Source: Bin87 sp965204395 (GTDB taxonomy: Bacteria > Chloroflexota > Dehalococcoidia > Lucifugimonadales > UBA3495). From it: DNA of 64,000 bases. Position 1 is the first letter of the stretch. Every line of letters starts with the position of its first letter. A program made the translations under genes and the position numbers. The notes beneath the pieces are model-generated. The model made no database searches and was not told where the DNA came from. It saw only the letters and a list, made by a program, of their open reading frames with translations. The stretch is taken from assembly GCA_965204395.1 (NCBI GenBank), contig OZ241987.1:2108001-2172000 (forward strand), read 5' to 3'. Shown piece after piece: positions 51,960 through 61,002 of this stretch.

Positions 51960-52469
51960 ATGGGCATATTGACCGACGAGATGCAGCGGGCCCTCACCGA
52001 GCAGCGTCTGATCTTCGTCGCCACCGTTTGCCCCGATGGTACCCCCAACCTCTCGCCCAAGGGCACCGTCATGGTCTGGGACGACGATCACATCCTGTTC
52101 ACCGATCTGGCCTCGCCCGGCACCATGCGCAACCTGGAATCCAACCCTGCCATCGAGATCAACACGGTGGACGTATTCGCCCGGCAGGGTTTCAGGTTCA
52201 AGGGTGTCGCGGAGATTCACAAGGGCGACGACGTACACGAAGCCGTGCTCCAGCGGATGCGCAACGGCCCGTCAACCCTGAATGGCCTGGACTCGCGAGT
52301 TCGTTCCGTCGCGCTGATTCGCGTCGAGCAGGCCCTGCCTCTCGTATCCCCAGGCTACTGGGGTGGCGCAACCGAGTCCCAGATGCGCCGGACGTGGCAG
52401 GAATACTGGAGCGGCGTCAACTCCGCGTGGCACGAGAATCAGGCTGGCGCCCAAGCCGCCGATTCATGA
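51960..52469 (+). CDS. Pyridoxamine 5'-phosphate oxidase-fold (PPOX) flavoprotein
   Basis: 169 residues: LIFVATVCPDGTPNLSPKGTVMVWDDDHILFTDLASPGT is the split-barrel FMN-binding core, followed by NPAIEINTVDVFARQGFRFKGVAEI. These proteins bind FMN or F420 as small reductases. It diverges from the hydrolase and precedes an acetyltransferase. I start at the ATG at 51960 because upstream codons lack conservation. Confidence 0.85.
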   Translation: MGILTDEMQRALTEQRLIFVATVCPDGTPNLSPKGTVMVWDDDHILFTDLASPGTMRNLESNPAIEINTVDVFARQGFRFKGVAEIHKGDDVHEAVLQRMRNGPSTLNGLDSRVRSVALIRVEQALPLVSPGYWGGATESQMRRTWQEYWSGVNSAWHENQAGAQAADS

Positions 52470-52493
52470 TCCGGATAGGAGCGCTGCCCTACA

Positions 52494-52970
52494 ATGCCGT
52501 CCCCAGGTGATACGCCGGAAATGGACGTCCCTGAAATAATCGTCAAGGTCGCCGAAACTCCCGCCGAGTTCGAGGGAGCCGTCACCGTGCGCATGCGCGT
52601 GTTCGTCGGCGAACAGGGCATACCCGCTAACGTGGAGGTCGATGACGCAGATTCAGCGCCCGACACCGTCCACGCCGTGGCGTTGCATCAGGGCGCGGTC
52701 ATCGCCACCGGCCGGCTGCTCCCCGACGTCGACGGCAAGGGACCCCACATCGGACGCATGGCCGTCGAACGCGAGTGGCGCCGCAACGGCGTGGGAGGCA
52801 AGGTACTGACGTTCCTCGAGGAACAGGGCCGGTCGCTGGAATTCCGGCAGATCACCCTTCACGCCCAGGAATACGTCAAGTCCTTTTACGCGCAGCACGG
52901 CTACCACGAAGTCGGCGAAATGTTCCTAGAAGAGGGTATCCCCCACCGGGAGATGGTCAAAAACCTGTAG
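52494..52970 (+). CDS. GNAT-family N-acetyltransferase (ElaA-like)
   Basis: 158 residues: RMRVFVGEQGIPANVEVDDAD, IATGRLLPDVDGKGPHIGRMAVEREWRRNGVGGKVLTFLEEQ with the acetyl-CoA loop, and ITLHAQEYVKSFYAQHGYHEVGEMFLEEGIPH. This is the YjcF/ElaA branch. It lies 24 bases after the PPOX gene and is probably in the same operon. Confidence 0.85.
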   Translation: MPSPGDTPEMDVPEIIVKVAETPAEFEGAVTVRMRVFVGEQGIPANVEVDDADSAPDTVHAVALHQGAVIATGRLLPDVDGKGPHIGRMAVEREWRRNGVGGKVLTFLEEQGRSLEFRQITLHAQEYVKSFYAQHGYHEVGEMFLEEGIPHREMVKNL

Positions 52971-52981
52971 GGCTAAAAAAT

Positions 52982-53019
52982 CCCCTCTCCCTTGACGGGA
53001 GAGGGTTAGGGTGAGGGTG
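52982..53019. repeat. CCCTCTCCC dispersed repeat, copy 1
   Basis: CCCCTCTCCCTTGACGGGAG continues with AGGGTTAGGGTGAGGG. It is near-identical to a copy at 55247. The inverted CTCTCCC/GGGAGAG arms can act as a terminator after the acetyltransferase gene. This repeat type is widespread in bacteria. Confidence 0.8.
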
Positions 53020-53034
53020 GCTCCTCCGACCAGA

Positions 53035-53349
53035 TTACGCCACGCCCGCAGTTTCCTCCACGCCGTCCATGACGCGCACCTCCATCTTGGCGATGTGGCT
53101 CGTCGGCCTGTCCCCCAGCGCTGAGCGCTCCGGAGAAGCGAAGTAGGCGGCCTCTTTCTCGGCGATCTCGTCCGCGCTGTCGAATCGGCGCACCCAGATG
53201 AACTCCGTCCGGTCCGCGTTCACGTAGCTGGACACCACCGGAATTCCCAGCCGGTCGTGCAGCGGGCGGATGTGCTCGTTGAACACGCCCAGCCATGAAT
53301 CCATCATGCCTCGGTTAATGGTATAAATCCGCAGTTGATAGGTAGCCAT
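53035..53349 (-). CDS. NIPSNAP-family protein
   Basis: 104 residues of the dimeric ferredoxin-like NIPSNAP fold: TYQLRIYTINRGMMDSWLGVFNEHIRPLHDRLGI, FIWVRRFDSADEIAEKEAAYFASPE. Biochemical role unknown for bacterial members; a small monooxygenase-like fold. It precedes the enolase-superfamily gene in no clear operon, as the 106-base gap holds repeats. Confidence 0.85.
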   Translation of the reverse strand: MATYQLRIYTINRGMMDSWLGVFNEHIRPLHDRLGIPVVSSYVNADRTEFIWVRRFDSADEIAEKEAAYFASPERSALGDRPTSHIAKMEVRVMDGVEETAGVA

Positions 53350-53455
53350 TCGTCAATCTCCTCGAAGTCGTTGTGTGGCAATTCGTTTTGCATGGATCAG
53401 GAACAAATAAAATCCGTCCTGTCTATCCCGTGCATCCATGCAAATTTGCTTGAGG

Positions 53456-54541
53456 TTAGGCAACCCCGTACTGGGCGATGGCGTCCTGGCTGAAAGAAAG
53501 ACCCAGGCCCGGACGGTCCGGAACCACAATCTCACCGTCCACAATGTCCGGCGTTTCGTCAAACAGCCGCAGCGTCCACGGCATGTATTCCACGGTCAGG
53601 CCGTTGGGAATCGCGGCTATGGTGTGCGTTTGCACCTCCGGAATCAGGTGCGAAACCACCGGCAGGTTGAACGCCTCGGCCATCCCCGCGATCTTGCGGA
53701 ACGGCGTGATGCCGCCGGCCCGCAGCAGGTCAACCATCACGATGTCCACGCTCCGTTGCTCCACCATGTGCCGGAACGACCTGATGCCATAGACATACTC
53801 GCCGGCGCAGATCGGCGTCACCAGCGCGTCGGCGACCCGTGCCAGTCCCTGGTAGTCGTCCCGTACCACCACGTCCTCCAGCCAGAACAGGTGGTACTCC
53901 TCAACCATGCTCCCAATCTGAATGGCCTGGTTGACGTTCCACAACTGGTTGATGTCGCACATCAGGTCGATGTCGGGGCCGATCCCCTCGCGCAGTGTCC
54001 GGATGCGTGCCACTTCGCGGGCTGCGGTGGGTTCCGCCCCCATCTGGGTTTTCATCTGGCGAAAGCCCTGTTCCACCAGTCGCGGACCCGCCTCGGCCAG
54101 GTACTCCACGCCCATCGGCCGCATCAGCGCGCCGCTGGCGTAGGTCGGCGCTCGGTCCCGGTAGCCGCCCAGCAGGCTGCAAACCGTCTGGTCCAGCGCC
54201 TTGCCCTTGATGTCCCAAACCGCCATATCCACCGCCGCCAGTGCCAGCGACAGAATCCCCTCGGGCCCCGCGGACGCGCAGGCATCCATCAGCTTGCCCC
54301 ACACTGCCTCAGGGTTCATCGGGTCTTCGCCCGTCGCGAGGTCAACGAGGTCGTCCACCGCTCGACGCAGCGCGTGGACCAACGGCCCGCCAAAAAAGGT
54401 AATGCCAATGCCGGATATTCCCTCGTCGGTATGCAGGTCAAGCGTCACAAACTCCCGCGTGCCCGGTTGGTCGATGCCCACTACTAGCGGGTTGTCGGCC
54501 GGGGTTTGTAGGACGCGTGTGGTACCGCCGGTGATTCTCAT
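53456..54541 (-). CDS. Mandelate racemase/muconate lactonizing enzyme family protein
   Basis: 361 residues of the enolase superfamily. N-terminal cap (REFVTLDLHTDEGISGIGIT) and barrel with the region QGFRQMKTQMG, metal ligands Asp in LMCDINQLWN, Glu in FWLEDVVVRDD and Glu in PICAGEYVYG, and a likely catalytic His in PVVSHLIPEVQ. It would abstract the proton alpha to a carboxylate of a sugar acid. The usual KxK pair is reduced to a single Lys (MKTQ). The ATG at 54541 follows AGAGG. Confidence 0.88.
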   Translation of the reverse strand: MRITGGTTRVLQTPADNPLVVGIDQPGTREFVTLDLHTDEGISGIGITFFGGPLVHALRRAVDDLVDLATGEDPMNPEAVWGKLMDACASAGPEGILSLALAAVDMAVWDIKGKALDQTVCSLLGGYRDRAPTYASGALMRPMGVEYLAEAGPRLVEQGFRQMKTQMGAEPTAAREVARIRTLREGIGPDIDLMCDINQLWNVNQAIQIGSMVEEYHLFWLEDVVVRDDYQGLARVADALVTPICAGEYVYGIRSFRHMVEQRSVDIVMVDLLRAGGITPFRKIAGMAEAFNLPVVSHLIPEVQTHTIAAIPNGLTVEYMPWTLRLFDETPDIVDGEIVVPDRPGLGLSFSQDAIAQYGVA

Positions 54542-54651
54542 TGCACCTCTTCTCCGCCCCTGGGCTGAAAGGGACTGCGCCAATGTACGCTCATGTTTCC
54601 GGCCCGCAGATTAGCACGGGCACCTAACCACGGCAACACGGCCACCGATAG

Positions 54652-54875
54652 GTAACTGTTCAGGTTCGAGGTGACCGTCAGGAACTCAAACCGTCATACC
54701 GGCGAAAGTCGGAGATTCGCCTGCGGCGTGCCGGTATCCAAGTAACCTGGCGACAGGCATCCGTGAGTGGGGAGAGGATTTTCTGGATTCCGGCTCAAAG
54801 CTTGCCCCGTACCTGATACCGGGTCCGGAATGACCGGCTGAATGTGGAAATGGCTCAGTAAGTCTGAACTGTTAC
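54652..54875 (-). mobile_element. MITE-like element, copy B
   Basis: 224 bases with terminal inverted repeats GTAACTGTTCAG (54652-54663) and CTGAACTGTTAC (54864-54875), 11 of 12 matching. It is the inverse-oriented counterpart of 19022-19223. It encodes nothing. A 20-odd base segment (about 54706-54729) is unique to this copy. Confidence 0.8.
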
Positions 54876-55789
54876 ACCGATATCCCAGGGGCATTCGATT
54901 GTGGCTCGGCGGCAAGGTAGTCTGCTCACGGTGCAGAAGTCCGCCCCTGTCGAGAGTAGGACAACCGGACCACTGCCGCACCTTCATCGTGTTTATCCTG
55001 TGCATCCATGCTAATTCCCGTCCACATCATCCCTTGACGAACCCGAACACATGAGCCCATAATGAAATCACTCGAGTAAGAACATCCTATCCAGTCCTGC
55101 CCAGAGGTGAATTAGGTCGCACACGGCCAACCCGTCAGAATCCAAATCGCAAAACCGTCTCCGCCAGGATCAGCGCCGAACAATCCTTACCCGGCGTGGT
55201 TGCAACGGGGCCAGCGTCAATCCACACGCTGGGCGCACGGCGCAGTCCCCTCTCCCCTGGCGGGAGAGGGCTAGGGTGAGGGGGATTTCTCCCGACCCCA
55301 CGCGCTGTCTGCCAATTTTCAGTGGTCAAAAAACCCTTACGTAAAACCCCCGGCCGTGGGGCTGACAACGACCGCCGTTCACCTCTGGCACAATCTCTCA
55401 GACAGCAGGCAACATCCCGACCCATCAATTCCGAGCCCGTCCAAAGACAAACCCGCAAAGGAGAAAGCCAACCGCAACACCAGGCCAACCAATTGTGATC
55501 CATGGGGGGCGGATTCAAACCGTCCCCTCGCGGTCGGCGCCTCCCGTGTCGGCGACTGCGCACGTCCGGCCGTTGGGCACAATGTTCCAACGTCGCCGAG
55601 TGTCCGGCATATCGTGCCCTGACCGTACGCTCGCTTTGCTTGCCCGTCCGCCGGGCGGTGTGCTACCATCGTCGCGCTATGCTACGCGACGCCGCAGCGG
55701 ACTTCCGCGCTATATAACGCGCCCAACGCTCTCTACTAACTGCGGCCTGCGCTACGTCCGTTCATCCTATTCGCGGCAATCCAGCAGCA
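54876..55789. other. Gene-free stretch
   Basis: About 910 bases with no convincing gene. Frames up to 151 codons exist (55135-55590 minus) but read across a dispersed repeat and have no family signal. It holds one CCCTCTCCC repeat and may include the promoter of ribF near its end. Confidence 0.45.
55247..55284. repeat. CCCTCTCCC dispersed repeat, copy 2
   Basis: CCCCTCTCCCCTGGCGGGAG continues AGGGCTAGGGTGAGGGGG. It matches the copy at 52982 in the arms and tail and differs in the loop. Confidence 0.8.
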
Positions 55790-56776
55790 ATGCCCAATCC
55801 GGAAAACCCTGCTCCCCGGACTCTTGGCAGTGGTGGCTTTCGCCAGGCCCTTGCCGAAGCCGCGCCGCCGTCTGGCAGTGGCACCGTCATCACCATCGGG
55901 GTTTTCGACGGGGTCCACAAGGGCCACACCCACCTGCTCCGGCGCATGTTTGAGCTTGCTGCTCCTTCATTGGTTTCCACCGTCATCACTTTCAGCAATC
56001 ACCCTGCCGAGGTGGTGAATCCCGACCGCACCGTCAATAAAATCATTACCCCTGAAGAGAAGGTCAGCCTGCTCTACGAAGCCGGCGTGGGCCGCGTGAT
56101 TTGCCTGGAATTCACCAACGAGTTGGCCAACATCGATGCCAACGAATTCACCAGCCTGCTCGTGGATTGCCTCAAGATGAAGGGCATCGTAACGGGACCG
56201 GATTTCGCCTTGGGACGCAATCGCAGCGGCAACCTGGAATACCTGCACCGGCGCGGCGCGTCCCTGGGGTTCTGGGTGGAAACGGTACCCCCGCTGGAAC
56301 TCGAAGGCGAGGCTGTCCGCAGCCGTCGCGTGCGCAACTCCCTGGCCGACGGCAACGTGGACGGCGCCGAATTTCTGCTGGGCCGCCCATACGCTACCGA
56401 TGGCGTGGTGGTGCACGGCGCCAAGATGGGCCGTCAACTGGGCTTCCCCACCGCCAACATCATACCTACCCAGAACTTCGTCATTCCCGCCGATGGTGTT
56501 TACGCCACCTACGCCACCGTCAAGGGCGTGCGGCACCTGGCCGCCACCAGCATCGGCGTGCGCCCCACCTTCGGCCTCAGCCAGCGCCTGATCGAAGCCC
56601 ACCTGCTCGATTTCTCGGACGACATCTACGACGAAAACCTGCGGTTGGAGTTTGTGTCGCGGCTCCGCGGCCAGGAAACCTTCGACGGTATCGACGCCCT
56701 CATCACCCAGATGAACCGCGACGTCGACAACGCCCGCAGCATACTTGAAGAACACGACCGGCTGGAAAACGCGTGA
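55790..56776 (+). CDS. ribF: Bifunctional riboflavin kinase / FAD synthetase
   Basis: 328 residues. The FAD-synthetase half opens VITIGVFDGVHKGHTHLL with the nucleotidyltransferase motif and contains VITFSNHPAEV and VTGPDFALGRNRSGN. The kinase half shows VVHGAKMGRQLGFPTANI, DGVYATYATV and SIGVRPTFG. It makes FMN and FAD, needed by the many flavoproteins in this window. It overlaps tyrS by 4 bases (GTGA). Confidence 0.93.
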   Translation: MPNPENPAPRTLGSGGFRQALAEAAPPSGSGTVITIGVFDGVHKGHTHLLRRMFELAAPSLVSTVITFSNHPAEVVNPDRTVNKIITPEEKVSLLYEAGVGRVICLEFTNELANIDANEFTSLLVDCLKMKGIVTGPDFALGRNRSGNLEYLHRRGASLGFWVETVPPLELEGEAVRSRRVRNSLADGNVDGAEFLLGRPYATDGVVVHGAKMGRQLGFPTANIIPTQNFVIPADGVYATYATVKGVRHLAATSIGVRPTFGLSQRLIEAHLLDFSDDIYDENLRLEFVSRLRGQETFDGIDALITQMNRDVDNARSILEEHDRLENA

Positions 56777-58023
56777 CCGGCCGGAATCACGGCGAGGTTA
56801 GCAGCGTGACCAGTCGAGTAGAGATTCCCGATAACTTGTCCCCCATCATCAGGCGGGGCGTCAGCCGAATCATCTCCGAGGAGGAGTTCACGGCGATGCT
56901 CCGGCGGGGACGCCCATTGCGTCTCAAGATGGGCTTCGACCCCAGCCGTCCCGACATCCACCTGGGCCACGTGGTCGGTCTCCGCAAGCTGCGCCAACTC
57001 CAGGATCTCGGGCACCAGGTAATCCTCATCGTCGGCGACTGGACCGCCCAGATCGGCGACCCGTCCGGTCGCTCGGCCACCCGCACCATGCTCACCCACG
57101 CCGAGGTGCTGGAAAACGCCGAATCCTACATGCGCCAATTCTTCAAAGTCGTGGACCGCGACCGCACCCAGGTGGAATGGCAAAGCCAGTGGTTCGGCGA
57201 ATTCACCCTCGCCAACGTTATTGAGTTGACCAGCCGATTCACCATCAACCAGTTCCTCCACCGCGAGGACTTCGCCAACCGCTACGCGCAGAACCAGCCC
57301 ATAGCCATCACTGAAATGCTCTACCCGCTGATGCAGGCCTACGACTCCGTTGTCATCGAGTCCGACGTCGAGTTCGGCGGCACCGACCAGATGTTTAACC
57401 TGCTGGTCGGCCGCGAGTTGCAGGGCATGATGGGCCAAACTCCCCAGCAGTGCTTCATGATGCCCATCCTGGTTGGCACTGACGGCGTCCAGAAGATGAG
57501 CAAGAGCCTGGGCAACTACGTCGCTCTGGAGGAGCCGCCCCAGGAAATGTACGGCAAGCTCATGTCCCTGCCCGACAGCCTGATCTCCTCGTACTACGAA
57601 TACCTCACCGACGTGCCCGACGCCGACATCGCGGAGATGCAGCGGGCCATGGAATCCGAGACCGCCAATCCCATGGATTTCAAGAAGGGCCTGGCTCGTT
57701 ACATCACGTCCGTGTTCCACGACGACCAGGCTGCCAACTCCGCTGAATCGCAGTTCGAGCAAGTCGTCCAGCGCCGCGACGTTCCAGACGATATGCCCGA
57801 AGTCAGTCTGGCAGAAGTTGGAGAACAACTGGTTGGTCGTGTCTATGTGCAGGCTGGCTTGGCAACCAGCAATAGCGAAGCCCGTCGTCTGGTAAGCCAG
57901 GGTGCCGTCGAAATCATACGGAGCAGTGGCGAGCGAGAAGCCGTTACCACCGATGTAACCCCGATTCTGGGTACGGGAGACATTGTGCGAGCCGGAAGGC
58001 GGCGATACGCCCGCTTCGGGTAG
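56773..58023 (+). CDS. tyrS: Tyrosyl-tRNA synthetase
   Basis: 416 residues, GTG start overlapping the ribF stop. Class I signatures: HLGH at 63-66 in RPDIHLGHVVGL, and KMSKS at 241-245 in DGVQKMSKSLGNYV. The tyrosine pocket region is VEFGGTDQMFNLLVGRELQ. The C-terminal S4 domain (TSNSEARRLVSQGAVEII) binds the tRNA. It belongs to the TyrRS branch with HxGH and a long catalytic domain. Confidence 0.95.
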   Translation: MTGRNHGEVSSVTSRVEIPDNLSPIIRRGVSRIISEEEFTAMLRRGRPLRLKMGFDPSRPDIHLGHVVGLRKLRQLQDLGHQVILIVGDWTAQIGDPSGRSATRTMLTHAEVLENAESYMRQFFKVVDRDRTQVEWQSQWFGEFTLANVIELTSRFTINQFLHREDFANRYAQNQPIAITEMLYPLMQAYDSVVIESDVEFGGTDQMFNLLVGRELQGMMGQTPQQCFMMPILVGTDGVQKMSKSLGNYVALEEPPQEMYGKLMSLPDSLISSYYEYLTDVPDADIAEMQRAMESETANPMDFKKGLARYITSVFHDDQAANSAESQFEQVVQRRDVPDDMPEVSLAEVGEQLVGRVYVQAGLATSNSEARRLVSQGAVEIIRSSGEREAVTTDVTPILGTGDIVRAGRRRYARFG

Positions 58024-58116
58024 TGCGCGAAACGCCATGTGGACGCTTGTTATTGACCAAACTCCCCGTCTGCATCACTATGGTGTTGGATCACCAACGC
58101 CGGGAGGCGGCACATC

Positions 58117-58674
58117 ATGACCACCGCCAAAAAACTCCTCACCGCCGATGACCTGCTGGCAATGCCCGACGACGGCAAGTGGTACGAACTCGTCCGAGGA
58201 GAACTCATTGAAATGCCGCCGCCCAGCTTTATGCACATGGTTGTCACCGGGAATATCGGCTGGCTCATGGCGACTTTCAACAGACAGAATAACCTGGGAT
58301 TTGTTGATGGCCCGGAGGCCGCTGCCTACATCGAGCGAGGGCCGGACACGGTCCGAGCCGCCGACTATGCTCTCATTGCCCGCGACCGCATCCCCGACCC
58401 ACCGCCGCGGCGCGGTTACGTTTTCGGGCTTATCCCCGACTTGGTGGTGGAGGTAGTCTCTCCAGGAAACAGCGTGGCGGAAGCGCAACGCCGCGCTCGA
58501 ATGTGGCTGGACGCCGGCGTGCGGCTGGTCTTGACAGCATACGTACAGACCAGCGAGATACACGCCCACCACGATGACGGCGCGGTTTACGTGTTTGGCA
58601 TCGCCGATACCTTGACTTGCGAACCTGTCCTGCCGGGATTCAGTTGCCCTATCGCCGACATATTCACCTACTGA
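58117..58674 (+). CDS. Uma2-family endonuclease-fold protein
   Basis: 185 residues: KKLLTADDLLAMPDDGKWYELVRGELIEM, AADYALIARDR, DLVVEVVSPGNSVAEAQRRARMWLDAGVRL. The PD-(D/E)XK-like acids (Glu in YELVRGEL, Asp in ADYAL, Glu in VVEVVSP) are in place. Uma2 proteins are abundant in Chloroflexota and Cyanobacteria, with unproven function. It is a tandem duplicate of the next gene. Confidence 0.85.
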   Translation: MTTAKKLLTADDLLAMPDDGKWYELVRGELIEMPPPSFMHMVVTGNIGWLMATFNRQNNLGFVDGPEAAAYIERGPDTVRAADYALIARDRIPDPPPRRGYVFGLIPDLVVEVVSPGNSVAEAQRRARMWLDAGVRLVLTAYVQTSEIHAHHDDGAVYVFGIADTLTCEPVLPGFSCPIADIFTY

Positions 58675-58697
58675 CGCTTTGAGCAGGAGTGTAAACC

Positions 58698-59252
58698 ATG
58701 ACCACCGCCAAAAAACTGCTCACAGCCGACGACCTGCTGGCAATGCCCGATAACGGCATGCGGCGCGAACTTATCCGAGGTGAACTTTTCGAGATGCCGC
58801 CAGCAGGTGATGACCATGGTTTCGTTGGGGAAGAAATCTCTTGGCGCGTGGGGACGCACATCAGGCAACGCAGACTCGGACGAGGCCGTATGGCCGAGAC
58901 GGGTTTCTGGATCGAGCGACAACCCGATACCGTCCGCGCGCCAGACTACGCCTATATATCATACGAGCGAATGTCCCAACGCCCTCAGGGCAGAAGTTTT
59001 TCGGAAGTCATTCCAGATCTGGTGATTGAGGTGGTGTCCCCTAGCGATAGCGCCCGTTATGTCGCCGACAAGATTCGCATGTGGCTGGACGCCGGCGTGC
59101 GCTTGGCATTGGCGGTGTACCCATCCACGCAGGAAATAGTAGCCAACCACGACGACGGCCGCGTCGAGCGTTTCGGCGTCGAAGATACGCTGACCTGCGA
59201 ACCGGTGCTGCCCGGCTTTTCCTGCCCGGTCGCTGACATTTTCACCTACTGA
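58698..59252 (+). CDS. Uma2-family endonuclease-fold protein
   Basis: 184 residues, a close paralogue of the preceding gene with the same first 20 residues (TTAKKLLTADDLLAMPD) and near-identical ending (EDTLTCEPVLPGFSCPVADIF). The acids are RRELIRGELFE, APDYAYIS and LVIEVVSPSDSARYVADKIRMWLD, the last with a basic residue at the expected catalytic spacing that the first copy lacks. Recent tandem duplication. Confidence 0.85.
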   Translation: MTTAKKLLTADDLLAMPDNGMRRELIRGELFEMPPAGDDHGFVGEEISWRVGTHIRQRRLGRGRMAETGFWIERQPDTVRAPDYAYISYERMSQRPQGRSFSEVIPDLVIEVVSPSDSARYVADKIRMWLDAGVRLALAVYPSTQEIVANHDDGRVERFGVEDTLTCEPVLPGFSCPVADIFTY

Positions 59253-59275
59253 CGCATATCCAACAGGAGCTTCCC

Positions 59276-60958
59276 GTGGTTCTCTCCAACGAACAGGACA
59301 ACGACGCCATCCAGCAGCGCACCGCCGAATGGCAGCAGCGGGCCGATGGCGCAGCCAGGCGCAAGTCGGCGTACAAGACGCTGAGCCAGATACCCGTGGC
59401 TCCGCTGTACGGGCCGCCGGAGGTTGCCGACAGCGACTACCTGCGCGACGTCGGCCTGCCCGGCGAATACCCCTACCTGCGCGGCGTCCACCCCACGGGC
59501 TACCGCTCCCGTCTATGGACCATGCGCATGTTCGCCGGATTCGGTGAGCCAGCGGAAACCAACGAGCGTTTCCGGTTCCTGCTGGACCAAGGTGAAACGG
59601 GCCTCAGCGTCGCCTTCGATATGCCAACCCTGTACGGCTACGACCACGACGACGACCGCGCGCGTGGCGAGTTCGGCAAGTGCGGGGTCGCCGTGTCCTG
59701 TCTGGAGGACATGCAGACCGTATTCGACGGCATCCCGTTGGATCAGGTCACCACGTCCATGACCATCAACAGTCCGGCCGCGATCATATGGGCGATGTAC
59801 ATCGCCGCCGCTGAGCGTCAGGGCGCGCCCATCGCGTCGTTGGGTGGCACCCTCCAGAACGACATCCTCAAGGAATACATCGCCCAGAACGAGTACATTT
59901 TCCCGCCCGACCCGTCCATGCGCCTGGTCGTCGATACCGTCGAGTTCGCCACCGACAACATGCCGCGCTTCAACCCCATCAGCATCAGCGGATACCACAT
60001 CCGAGAGGCCGGTAGCAACGCGGTGCAAGAATTGGCTTTCACCCTGGCCGACGGGTTCGAGTACGTGCGCCACTGCGTGCAGCGAGGGATGGCGGTGGAC
60101 GACTTTGCTCCGCGCCTCAGTTTCTTCTTCAACGTCCACAACGACTTCTTCGAAGAGATCGCCAAGTTCCGCTCGGCTCGCCGCATCTGGGCGCGGGAAA
60201 TGCGGGAGACCTTCGGCTCTGAAAACGAACGCTCCGGCTGGATGCGGTTCCACGCCCAGACCTCCGGCGCATCCTTGACGGCCCAGCAGCCCGAAAACAA
60301 CGTGGTGCGCGTGTCGTTGCAAGCGCTGGCCGCCGTCCTGGGCGGCTGCCAGTCCCTGCACACCAACGGCAAGGACGAGGCCTGGGCGCTGCCCTCCGCA
60401 GAAGCCGCGCTCCAGGCACTGCGCACCCAGCAGATCATCGCCCACGAAACCGGCGTTACCGATACCGTCGACCCCCTTGGCGGCAGTTATTTCCTCGAAA
60501 CGCTGACCAACCAGGTGGAGGCCGGCGCCTACGACTATTTTCAGCAGATTGAACGCCATGGCGGCGTGATACCTGCGCTCGAGTCGGGGTTCTTCCAGCG
60601 CGAGATCGCCGACGCGGCCTATATCTACCAGCAGGAAGAAGACCGCCGGGAACGGATCACCGTCGGCGTAAACGAATACGTGGACGAGGATGAAAGCCTG
60701 AACATCCCGATACTGCGCGTGGACGAGGCGGGCGAGCAGCGCCACATTGCCCACCTCAACGAAGTGCGCCGCCGCCGCGACGACCGGGAAGTCGCTGTCC
60801 GCCTCCGCGCCCTCGAATCCGCCGCCCGTCAAGATGGCAGCAGCGCCAACCTGATGTACCCCCTCATCGAGGCCGTCAAGGCCGAGGCGACCCTGGGCGA
60901 GATGATGGGCGTCTTCCGCGACGTGTACGGCGAATACCAACCGACGTGGGGATTCTAG
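59276..60958 (+). CDS. Methylmalonyl-CoA mutase family large chain (no B12-binding domain)
   Basis: 560 residues of the acyl-CoA mutase catalytic barrel: GVHPTGYRSRLWTMRMFAGFGEPAETNERFRFLL, ETGLSVAFDMPTLYGYDHDD, INSPAAIIWAMYIAAAERQG, ISGYHIREAGSNAVQELAFTL and QSLHTNGKDEAWALPS. The C-terminal cobalamin domain (DxHxxG) is absent, so it must pair with a separate B12-binding subunit, as in isobutyryl-CoA-mutase-type enzymes. RMF replaces the RQY seen in classical methylmalonyl-CoA mutase, which hints at another substrate. The GTG start has AGGAG upstream. Confidence 0.88.
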   Translation: MVLSNEQDNDAIQQRTAEWQQRADGAARRKSAYKTLSQIPVAPLYGPPEVADSDYLRDVGLPGEYPYLRGVHPTGYRSRLWTMRMFAGFGEPAETNERFRFLLDQGETGLSVAFDMPTLYGYDHDDDRARGEFGKCGVAVSCLEDMQTVFDGIPLDQVTTSMTINSPAAIIWAMYIAAAERQGAPIASLGGTLQNDILKEYIAQNEYIFPPDPSMRLVVDTVEFATDNMPRFNPISISGYHIREAGSNAVQELAFTLADGFEYVRHCVQRGMAVDDFAPRLSFFFNVHNDFFEEIAKFRSARRIWAREMRETFGSENERSGWMRFHAQTSGASLTAQQPENNVVRVSLQALAAVLGGCQSLHTNGKDEAWALPSAEAALQALRTQQIIAHETGVTDTVDPLGGSYFLETLTNQVEAGAYDYFQQIERHGGVIPALESGFFQREIADAAYIYQQEEDRRERITVGVNEYVDEDESLNIPILRVDEAGEQRHIAHLNEVRRRRDDREVAVRLRALESAARQDGSSANLMYPLIEAVKAEATLGEMMGVFRDVYGEYQPTWGF

Positions 60959-61002
60959 CAGCCAGCTCCGACCACTTAACCGCAAGAGTTTGAGAGGCCG
61001 CC

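Noticed and set aside
55135..55590. 151-codon minus-strand frame
   Set aside because: Runs through a known dispersed repeat and has no coding signature.
56626..58038. Open minus-strand frame of 470 codons opposite tyrS
   Set aside because: Shadow of tyrS; composition is that of an antisense frame and no start signal or motif is present.
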